Shown here piece after piece: positions 56,685-64,000 of a stretch of 64,000 nucleotides of DNA (positions are counted from its first letter, which is position 1; each line of letters begins with the position of its first letter). The stretch spans positions 44,927 through 108,926 of the forward strand of contig JAJRCF010000006.1 of NCBI GenBank assembly GCA_028679075.1, read 5' to 3'. This DNA is from Methanoregula sp. (GTDB lineage: Archaea; Halobacteriota; Methanomicrobia; Methanomicrobiales; Methanospirillaceae). The position numbers and the translations under genes were made by a program. Under the pieces are notes generated by a model, which worked only from the letters and a program-made list of their open reading frames with translations, did not search any database and had not been told where the DNA came from.

Positions 56685-58934
56685 ATGAACTTCATCAGCC
56701 ACCCCTTGGTGAAACCGGACTCCATTGAGAAGCGGGAGTACCAACTCTCGGTTGCGATGCGGGCACTGGATGGGAACACTATGGTAATCCTGCCCACGGG
56801 CCTCGGCAAGACTGCCGTGGCACTCCTCGTTGCCGCGTCCCGGCTCTATAACGAGGGCGGCAGGGTGCTGATGCTCGCCCCGACAAAACCCCTCGTGGAG
56901 CAGCACCTCCGCTACTTCGAGAAGTATCTCCTCGCAAAGAGTCCCGCGGGTTCTGAAGAGTCGGATGCATCCCCATTCGTCATGTTTACCGGGGAAGCCC
57001 CTCCCGAGGAGCGGACTGCTGACTGGAACCGGGCGTCCGTCATCCTTGCGACCCCGCAGGTCATCAAGAACGATATCATTGCCGGGCGCTACACCCTCGC
57101 GGACGTCTCCCTCCTCATCGTTGACGAATGCCACCGGGCGGTCGGCAACTATGCGTACGTCTTCCTCGCCCAGCGGTATCTCGTTACCGCGGACAAGCCC
57201 CTCCTCCTCGCGATGACCGCATCGCCGGGTGGTGTGCAGGAAAAGGTGCAGGAAGTGTGCGCGAATCTCGGGATCGAGCACGTGGAGACCCGCACGGAGA
57301 ACGATGCGGACGTGCGGCCGTACGTCTTTGAGCGGGACCTCGAATACATCAATATCGATCTTCCCCCCGATCTCAAGGCAGCGATCCAGACGATCAACGC
57401 TCTCACTGAGGACCGGCTCGCCATCCTTGCATCACTCCACTTCACGGTGCCGAAGCGGGAGAAACTCTCCATGCGGGAACTTTCTGCCATCAACGCCCAA
57501 ATCCAGCAGCGGATCGCAAATCGTGATTCCGCAGCGTTTTCGGCTGCATCGGTGTACGCGGAGTTGATGAAACTTAAGCACGCGGTCACCCTCGCAGAGT
57601 CACAGGGGAGCGAGGTGCTGAAAGGATATCTTGCCAAGCTGTATGCAGAGGGGACGGGAGCGGGGGGCAGCAAGGCGAGCCAGCGGCTTGTACAGGACCA
57701 TTCGTTCCGCGAACTCTTCGAACGCTCCGTTGAGTGGACGCACGAGCTCCACCCCAAACCCGAAGTTGCCCTCGGCCTCGTGAAACAGCAGCTCGCGGAT
57801 TCGCCTGACAGCCGGATCATCATCTTCGCGACCTACCGCGACACCGTGCAGCTCCTCGTAGACTACCTCGCGAAACACGGGATCGTAAGCGAACGTTTCG
57901 TCGGGCAGGCAACGAAAGATGCCGAGAAAGGGCTCTCGCAGAAGAAGCAGATCGCGGCCCTTACCCGGTTCCGCGAAGGGGAGTTCAGGGTGCTGGTCGC
58001 AACATCGGTCGGGGAGGAAGGGCTCGATGTCCCGTCAACCGACCTGGTAATCTTCTACGAGGCCGTGCCATCGGAGATCCGGTCCATCCAGCGCAAGGGC
58101 AGGACCGGACGGTCTGGCGCCGGGAGGGTTGTTGTCCTTATCACGAAAGGCACATCAGATGAAGTCTTCCGCCACGTCAGTACCGCAAAGGAGAAGATGA
58201 TGCACAAGAGTATGCGGACGCTGAACACGGTGCTCTCATCCCCGCGGGAGACCCCGCTCATCGCAGATCAGGCAAGCATCGAGGAGTTCACCCCGCAGGG
58301 TGTGAAAATAGTCATCGATGACCGCGAGACATCGTCAAAGGTGGTCGAGGTCCTCTCCACCATGGGGGCAGCGATCCGGCTCGAACGGCTGGCACACGGG
58401 GACTATGCCGTTGGCGACCGTATCCTCATCGAGCGCAAGACATCCCGGGACTTTGCCGACACCCTCATTAACCGCGACCTGCTCGGACAGCTCAAGGAGA
58501 TGGCCGATGCCGTGCCACGGCCGGTATTGATCGTTGAGGGAGCGGATCTCTACACCCAGCGGGATATCCACCCGAATGCGATCCGGGGTGTGCTCGCTGC
58601 CATCACCATTGACATGGGCATCACGCTCATCTTCACGAAGGACGAGCAGGACACCGCCCAGATGCTCTATGTCATCGCGAAACGCGAGGAGGGCGAACGG
58701 GGCGAGCGCAAGGTACACCCGCACAAGTCTCACCGCTCGCTCGCGGAGGAGCAGGAGTATGTCGTTTCGGCGTTCCCGGAGATCGGGATGAAGAACGCAC
58801 GGCTGCTGCTGGCGCACTTCGGGTCGGTGCAGGCTGTGGTTAATGCTTCGATAGAGGAGCTGGTTGCGGTTCCGGGGATTGGGGAGAAGACGGCGGGGAA
58901 GATATTCGAGCTGTGCCGGAGGGAGTACGGGTAA
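56685..58934 (+). CDS. hef: Hef-type DEAH helicase/XPF-family nuclease
   Basis: ILPTGLGKTAVALL, LIVDECHRAVGNYAY, RTGRSGAGRVVVLITKGT, nuclease ILIERKTSRDFADTLINRDLLGQL, C-terminal HhH. Confidence 0.95.
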   Translation: MNFISHPLVKPDSIEKREYQLSVAMRALDGNTMVILPTGLGKTAVALLVAASRLYNEGGRVLMLAPTKPLVEQHLRYFEKYLLAKSPAGSEESDASPFVMFTGEAPPEERTADWNRASVILATPQVIKNDIIAGRYTLADVSLLIVDECHRAVGNYAYVFLAQRYLVTADKPLLLAMTASPGGVQEKVQEVCANLGIEHVETRTENDADVRPYVFERDLEYINIDLPPDLKAAIQTINALTEDRLAILASLHFTVPKREKLSMRELSAINAQIQQRIANRDSAAFSAASVYAELMKLKHAVTLAESQGSEVLKGYLAKLYAEGTGAGGSKASQRLVQDHSFRELFERSVEWTHELHPKPEVALGLVKQQLADSPDSRIIIFATYRDTVQLLVDYLAKHGIVSERFVGQATKDAEKGLSQKKQIAALTRFREGEFRVLVATSVGEEGLDVPSTDLVIFYEAVPSEIRSIQRKGRTGRSGAGRVVVLITKGTSDEVFRHVSTAKEKMMHKSMRTLNTVLSSPRETPLIADQASIEEFTPQGVKIVIDDRETSSKVVEVLSTMGAAIRLERLAHGDYAVGDRILIERKTSRDFADTLINRDLLGQLKEMADAVPRPVLIVEGADLYTQRDIHPNAIRGVLAAITIDMGITLIFTKDEQDTAQMLYVIAKREEGERGERKVHPHKSHRSLAEEQEYVVSAFPEIGMKNARLLLAHFGSVQAVVNASIEELVAVPGIGEKTAGKIFELCRREYG

Positions 58935-59082
58935 GAATACTTTCTTTTGATGGGGGGCTGACCCCCCCACCCCTCACAAAAAATTTCTCACGATCAGATC
59001 ACCCCCTCGACCCCTGCCCGGAAATTTTCAGGCAGGGTCTGGTTGATCGGCAACTCATCTCACGCCGGAGAAATTGGTTTAC

Positions 59083-59140
59083 TGTCAGATAAATATCCAA
59101 CAGTTGGATAATTATCCAACAGTTGGCAGCTTATCTGACA
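59083..59140. repeat. Nested palindrome in convergent intergenic region
   Basis: Outer TGTCAGATAA (59083-59092)/TTATCTGACA (59131-59140); inner TATCCAAC-A-GTTGGATA (59094-59110) and ATCCAACAGTTGG (59114-59126). Confidence 0.85.
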
Positions 59141-59192
59141 CCCTCGTACCCTGACAAAAAATTTTTTGGCAGGCCCTGGAGCTTCCATCAAT

Positions 59193-60050
59193 TCAGTTTT
59201 TGTCAAGAATTGTCTGGACCAGTGTGCTGGTTGCGGCACTTGCATAGAACCGGAATGCGATCTCCCCGCGTTCTGTTATCTGGTAGATCTTTTCCCGCTT
59301 CGTGTCTGACGCGGTCTCTTCAAGAACAAGCCCGGCTTCCTCAAGGCTGTGCAGTAATGTCGAGAGCGTCCCATGCGACAGTTCCGCTGCCGGTTTCGTT
59401 CCGCGCTTGTTTTTCGCGGGAATTGCCGGCAGATCGCCTGGCTTTGCCTTCTTCGTCCGGGACGGGGTATAAACGGACCAGAGTTGTTTATAGAGATATT
59501 CTCTGGATACCCATTGGTGGATCCCTCTTTCCGGTTTCTGTATGCCCGGACGGAGCAGCATTGCGAGAATCTTCTGGTAATTAGGGTTGGCGAGCAGGCT
59601 GCGTACCGGATGATCCGACAACGGCACGTTCCGCGGTATCTTCTCATCGAATGTTGCATACACTTCCGCACCAAACCACGGCGCGAAAGCGAAGAGCGCC
59701 ATGCAGAGATCTTTCGACCCGCCCGAGAGATCGAAGGTATACCGTGCCCCGGGATTATCCCGGTGGATTTTCGTCAGGATCGTCCGGACGGACGGGTAGA
59801 CCGGCTCAAAGACCGTCTCGCGGACAAACGGGATCGAGAGAGACGCGGAGATCTCCTTCACGGCATCGACCGCGTGCCGTATGGCAAGCCGCTCCTTTTC
59901 AATCCCGGGATCGGACGCAAGCGCATAGACTTCGCTGTCGGCAAGGACGTACGTGCGGGTGATCGTCGGCAGCGTGCGGAAGAGCGCCGGGTATGCTACG
60001 TGGATCTTTTCCCCGGCGCTGATGATGTGGATGTGTTCCTTCCGGTCCAT
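59193..60050 (-). CDS. CARF-like / winged-helix regulator (DUF6293/HFX_2341-like)
   Basis: Rossmann-like N-terminus with ARYTFDLSGGSKDLCMALFAFAPWFGAEVYATFDE; C-terminal wHTH LSHGTLSTLLHSLEEAGLVLEETASDTKREKIYQITERGEIA. Confidence 0.78.
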   Translation of the reverse strand: MDRKEHIHIISAGEKIHVAYPALFRTLPTITRTYVLADSEVYALASDPGIEKERLAIRHAVDAVKEISASLSIPFVRETVFEPVYPSVRTILTKIHRDNPGARYTFDLSGGSKDLCMALFAFAPWFGAEVYATFDEKIPRNVPLSDHPVRSLLANPNYQKILAMLLRPGIQKPERGIHQWVSREYLYKQLWSVYTPSRTKKAKPGDLPAIPAKNKRGTKPAAELSHGTLSTLLHSLEEAGLVLEETASDTKREKIYQITERGEIAFRFYASAATSTLVQTILDKN

Positions 60051-60123
60051 GGATCAGGGTCGGGCGCGATCGATTATATTGTTGTTTGTTTAAAAATCAC
60101 TGGATAAAAAAGGGTTCTGTTGA

Positions 60124-60549
60124 TTATAACCGGCACAAAATCTCGAGCGCCTCGGTCCCGGCCTTCACTGCCTGCATGAGGGCAAGGACATTCTCCGGGT
60201 CCCTCTCGTTGTGGACCCGCTCGCAGAGGGAATGGATCGTCATTGCGATCTCCTCGGCGAGCATCCCGCCCTCCTCGTCATCGCCGCACGTGCAGGACTC
60301 CTCGTCATGGTCCATGCCGCACCCGCAACCGGCGACGTGCTCGTGGTGATGGGCGTGGGGCTCTGCTGCTGCCGCAGCCGCCGGGGCCTTTGCCCCCTTT
60401 GCAGCGGTCTCGTTCTCTGCACAGACAACGCAGAGCGTCTTGCCCTTGACGTCAAAGAGCGGGCAGCCGCAGGTCTTGCAGGTCTTTTCAAGCATTTTCC
60501 CCCCTTTGAGGAGGCATTCAGCCATTATCTCGTCTTCTTTTCGTGGCAT
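60124..60549 (-). CDS. Sssca1-type zinc ribbon protein with His/Cys-rich insert
   Basis: [34 protein letters not shown] then [31 protein letters not shown]. Confidence 0.85.
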   Translation of the reverse strand: MPRKEDEIMAECLLKGGKMLEKTCKTCGCPLFDVKGKTLCVVCAENETAAKGAKAPAAAAAAEPHAHHHEHVAGCGCGMDHDEESCTCGDDEEGGMLAEEIAMTIHSLCERVHNERDPENVLALMQAVKAGTEALEILCRL

Positions 60550-60628
60550 GGGGTCACCGTCTGATCGATATTTAAACTATATATGTCGGTTCCGCATATT
60601 AACTACAGGTACACAGGTAGGCGATACT

Positions 60629-60892
60629 ATGCCAACAGCAGAAAAGACCATGGAAAACTGTATCCTGATGCTGCAGCACATCCAGGAGGACGGTTCAATA
60701 CCGAGAAATATCCGGCGCGTTGCTGATGAGACCCGGACGCTGCTCACGAATAATTCCAAGGCGATGGGGCTGCGCGCCGCGGAAGCCATCTCGAAAATCG
60801 ATGAAATCTCCAATGATCCCAATATGCCCATCCATGCGCGGACACGGATCTGGGAACTCGTGTCGCAACTGGAGACAATCCCGCTGGATTAA
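60629..60892 (+). CDS. UPF0147 family protein
   Basis: [74 protein letters not shown]. Confidence 0.93.
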   Translation: MPTAEKTMENCILMLQHIQEDGSIPRNIRRVADETRTLLTNNSKAMGLRAAEAISKIDEISNDPNMPIHARTRIWELVSQLETIPLD

Positions 60893-60978
60893 AAAGAAGA
60901 TTTTTTTCATTTTTTTGCCGCATACCGGCATTCGCATCTGTTCTGGTTTTGTAACACGTACGCGGGCGGATAGTTCCC

Positions 60979-61320
60979 TCAGCTGTTCTTCCTGATATGT
61001 TCCCTGATCTCCCGGATATTTGTCAGCATCTCTTCCGAGTAGGGCGTGACACGGTAGCTCAGGTTGTTCTCGATCTGCCAGAACCCGCTCTTCTCATCAT
61101 AGTACCCGATGATATAACAGATGATGATGTAACAGGGTACCGAGAGAGCAATAACCATGGGCAGGGTCAGCCCGAGATGGATGTAGAAGAAGTCCTCAAA
61201 GAGTTTTGCATTCGCGGTAATGATACCGAAGTTGAGCACAATCTGGGTCCAGGAAGACCCCCGGACGTACCGCTGTTTGAAGAGGGCAAGGGGGTACAGC
61301 ACCCCGTGATTTTCCGACAT
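60979..61320 (-). CDS. Two-TM membrane protein of unknown function
   Basis: 113 aa with two hydrophobic segments. Confidence 0.6.
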   Translation of the reverse strand: MSENHGVLYPLALFKQRYVRGSSWTQIVLNFGIITANAKLFEDFFYIHLGLTLPMVIALSVPCYIIICYIIGYYDEKSGFWQIENNLSYRVTPYSEEMLTNIREIREHIRKNS

Positions 61321-61385
61321 AGGTACATCTGTCTGGCACTACGGGATATGCTTTCTCTCATCCGGCCGCCATCCTATCCGCCATC

Positions 61386-62063
61386 CTATGATGGCTGTTT
61401 TCCCGTGCCGGGCTCCTCGCTCTGGAGTGCGGGGCAGAAGTTGCAGATGGAATAAAAGATCTCTTTCTCCTTGTCCCGGATCAGGCAGTAATAGTCCCGT
61501 CCCCGCTGCTCTACTTTGAACCCCCCGGGGAACGGCATTCCTACCGGGTGGCCCGGCTCCTCGAGGACGAACATGGTGAACGCGGCGATCAGGTAATAGA
61601 AGAGACGGTTCTTCGGGTTCCTGAAATAGGGGTTCCGCTCGCTGGAGTCATCCCATGCAAACGTCCCTTCGGGTACCATCCCGCAGAATTTGTCGAAGCG
61701 CTCCCGGTCGCGGATGGGTGTCGTGAGCCGCTCAAACGCCCTGCCGCGGTACATTGCCAACAGGAGGTGGTGCTTTCCGAAGAGCTGTTCGCGGAAGCAG
61801 GGGCGGATCGCGTCCCGGTATGGCGGGGGCAGTTTCTCGATCTCGGTATTGAGTTTTCCCCCGATGATCTGGAGGTCGAACAGGGAATATTTCTGTACCT
61901 CGTGCGTAACGATGATGCCCAGGTCGCCCTTGGTCCGGGCGGACTGCATCCGCTCCGCGACCTGCCGGATCTCCCTCTCCGCAGCGTCCGTCTCCCCGTG
62001 TCCAGCGGTTTTTCCTGTGCCTGTCATCCCGTACAGCCTGATGATAGATGTCTTATCCGGCAC
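61386..62063 (-). CDS. DUF2115 (UPF0305) family protein
   Basis: GKLNTEIEKLPPPYRDAIRPCFREQLFGKHHLLLAMYRGRAFERLTTPIRD...YYCLIRDKEKEIFYSICNFCPALQ. Confidence 0.82.
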   Translation of the reverse strand: MPDKTSIIRLYGMTGTGKTAGHGETDAAEREIRQVAERMQSARTKGDLGIIVTHEVQKYSLFDLQIIGGKLNTEIEKLPPPYRDAIRPCFREQLFGKHHLLLAMYRGRAFERLTTPIRDRERFDKFCGMVPEGTFAWDDSSERNPYFRNPKNRLFYYLIAAFTMFVLEEPGHPVGMPFPGGFKVEQRGRDYYCLIRDKEKEIFYSICNFCPALQSEEPGTGKQPS

Positions 62064-62176
62064 CAGAAATAGGTAGTGGGTTTACATCCGCCGGTCCTTA
62101 CGGCAGGCACCTGGTGCGCTGGTGACCTGGGCTGAAATACTGTTATTACCCGGGCAAAGCCATATGATCCTGATCC

Positions 62177-63094
62177 ATGGACATCCTTTCCATCGTACTG
62201 ATCATCGCGGGTCTCTGTCTCTTCGAGACGATCACGAGCATCGACAACGCGATCATCAATGCCGAAGTACTTTCGACGATGAGCGAGCGGGCGAAGCGCT
62301 GGTTCCTGCTCTGGGGCCTGATTATTGCGGTCTTTGCGGTCCGCGGCCTCCTCCCGTGGCTGATCGTCTGGTTATCCGCGCCTTCCCTTGGGCCCATCGG
62401 GGCATTCATGGCAACATTCTCCAGCGACCCGCTGGTGATTGCGGCCATAGAACAGTCCGCACCCATCCTCCTGATGGGCGGGGGGACATTCCTCATCTTC
62501 CTCTTCTTCCACTGGCTGTTTCTCGAAGGCAAGAACTTTGGCCTGAAGGGCGAGCGGTTCTTTGCCGTCAAAGGTGTCTGGTTCTTCGCGGTGGTCTCGA
62601 TAATCCTTGCTGCCCTGGTCTGGGTTGCCCTCGGTTACAACACGATGGTCGCGTTCGGGGCGGTTGTCGGTTCCACGGCCTTCTTCATCGTACACGGGTT
62701 CCGGGAGAACGCCGAGCAGGCCGAGAAGAAGATGCTTCACGGCAACATGACCGATCTCAGTAAGATCTTCTATCTCGAAGTGATCGATGCAACCTTCTCG
62801 ATTGATGGTGTTGTCGGGGCGTTCGCGTTCACGATGGCTGTACCCCTGATCCTGGTTGGTAACGGCCTGGGGGCATTTGTCGTGAGGGAACTGACGATCA
62901 GGAATGTCGACACTATCAAGAAATATCTCTATCTCAAGAACGGGGCCATGTACTCCATCTTCTTCCTGGGAGTCATCATGATCATGGACAGTTTCGGCTT
63001 TGATATCCCGTTCTGGGTATCCCCGATCATCACCTTTGGTATCGTCGGGTTCTTCTATGCAAAATCGATACGGGCGATCCCGAAAACAGCGTGA
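62177..63094 (+). CDS. DUF475/TerC-like integral membrane protein
   Basis: GLCLFETITSIDNAIINAEVLSTM...FYLEVIDATFSIDGVVGAFAF. Confidence 0.87.
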   Translation: MDILSIVLIIAGLCLFETITSIDNAIINAEVLSTMSERAKRWFLLWGLIIAVFAVRGLLPWLIVWLSAPSLGPIGAFMATFSSDPLVIAAIEQSAPILLMGGGTFLIFLFFHWLFLEGKNFGLKGERFFAVKGVWFFAVVSIILAALVWVALGYNTMVAFGAVVGSTAFFIVHGFRENAEQAEKKMLHGNMTDLSKIFYLEVIDATFSIDGVVGAFAFTMAVPLILVGNGLGAFVVRELTIRNVDTIKKYLYLKNGAMYSIFFLGVIMIMDSFGFDIPFWVSPIITFGIVGFFYAKSIRAIPKTA

Positions 63095-63193
63095 TCCTCA
63101 AGGGTGCACGGACCATTTTTTTGATTTAGTTTGCCACGTGCAGGGGAGGCGCGGAGGTCAGGTATTCCCCAACCGGGTCGTGGTCGCCCGGAC

Positions 63194-64000
63194 CTAACAT
63201 TCCGCCCTGATCCAGCCGTTGATGATGATCCCGTCGATGACGGGGTTCCCGTACAGGTTGCTGATGATCCCTTCCATGATCGTCGGTGACCCCGAAGTGC
63301 TTTTCATTTTCAGCCGTATAGGCCGTACCATGCCCGGTGTTTCAAGGACCTCGGTGATGAGCCGGTTGAATTCCGGCACATTATCTTCGTGAACAATATC
63401 GGCAAACGATTTTCCCATAAGAATGGCCGGTTCAAAACCGAGGGACCGGGTAATGGACGGGCTCTCGTGCCGGATCGTCCCGTCCCTGTTCAGTACGGCG
63501 ATGATATCGGACGTCTCCTCGATCAGCGAACGGAAGAACTCCTCGTTCTGCCGTGACTGCTCTTCGACTTTCTTGCTGTTCGTGATATTCCTGACCGAAA
63601 CGGCAAACAATACGATATCCCCCTCAGGGCTGAGGACCGGGTATATCGAGGTATCGTACCAGTTGTTCCGGAACTCTTCCTGGAAATGGATCGGTTTTTT
63701 CTGGGTAGGGTTCAGGTTCCAGGCCGCCATGCGGGGTGATATAAACCCGTGCGTAACGAGGTCCGATATATCCGATCCAACGAACCCCGCGATGTCTTTA
63801 CCCGCCCTCAGGGCCAGGGCCTGGTTCACGGCAAGGAACCGGCCCTTTGTGTCGATCAAAAACAGGAAATCCTCCGTGGCATTGAGCAGCACACGGGTCG
63901 TCTCCTCGCTGATGCGGAGGGCGTGTTCCATGGCAAATTTGTACAGTGCCATCTCGATGGTGGTCTTGAGTTCCAGTTCACGGAACGGCTTGAGGATGTA
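63194..64000 (-). CDS. REC-PAS-PAS protein, 5' part beyond window
   Basis: Frame open to window end; YILKPFRELELKTTIEMALYKFAMEHALRISEETTRVLLNATEDFLFLIDTKGRFLAVN then second PAS; no kinase domain. Confidence 0.85.
   Translation of the reverse strand, partial: YILKPFRELELKTTIEMALYKFAMEHALRISEETTRVLLNATEDFLFLIDTKGRFLAVNQALALRAGKDIAGFVGSDISDLVTHGFISPRMAAWNLNPTQKKPIHFQEEFRNNWYDTSIYPVLSPEGDIVLFAVSVRNITNSKKVEEQSRQNEEFFRSLIEETSDIIAVLNRDGTIRHESPSITRSLGFEPAILMGKSFADIVHEDNVPEFNRLITEVLETPGMVRPIRLKMKSTSGSPTIMEGIISNLYGNPVIDGIIINGWIRAEC

Noticed and set aside
59083-59140. Short CRISPR array
   Set aside because: Only two 13-nt repeat units separated by a few bases, with no spacer-length intervals and no cas genes

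Overview
The window is from a euryarchaeal genome. The gene content (bifunctional Fae/HPS, Hef helicase-nuclease, archaeal GlyRS, Trm5-type methyltransferase, archaellin, UPF0147, DUF2115, many REC-PAS proteins) suggests a Methanomicrobiales methanogen, possibly Methanoregula-like; this placement is inference. I support about 55 protein-coding genes and one intron-containing tRNA-Trp. There is no rRNA, CRISPR array or recognisable transposase. The most interesting items are: (i) a tRNA-Trp(CCA) intron carrying a complete box C/D guide whose two spacers point, by the +5 rule, to C34 and C39 of the same tRNA; (ii) two collinear fragments of the Fae/HPS gene lying on either side of an ABC-2 transporter cassette, an apparent duplication/insertion scar; (iii) a 184-nt intergenic element present twice (10.45 kb and 15.68 kb) that aligns without gaps; (iv) a modular hairpin-rich repeat family downstream of genes, including a perfect 31-nt module in inverted orientation; (v) a relic of the TMEM175-like gene 5' end 5.2 kb from the intact gene; (vi) a fused N-carbamoylputrescine amidase/agmatine deiminase; (vii) a CARF-like/wHTH regulator with no cas genes, convergent with hef, with a nested palindrome between them; (viii) a six-repeat propeller apparently inserted inside a PKD domain; (ix) a REC/sensory/PadR-like one-protein regulator next to a perfect palindrome; (x) a cluster of GGTGCA/TGCACC motifs upstream of an acetate transporter, recurring in other promoters. 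All calls come from reading the sequence and supplied ORFs; no searches or folding were run.
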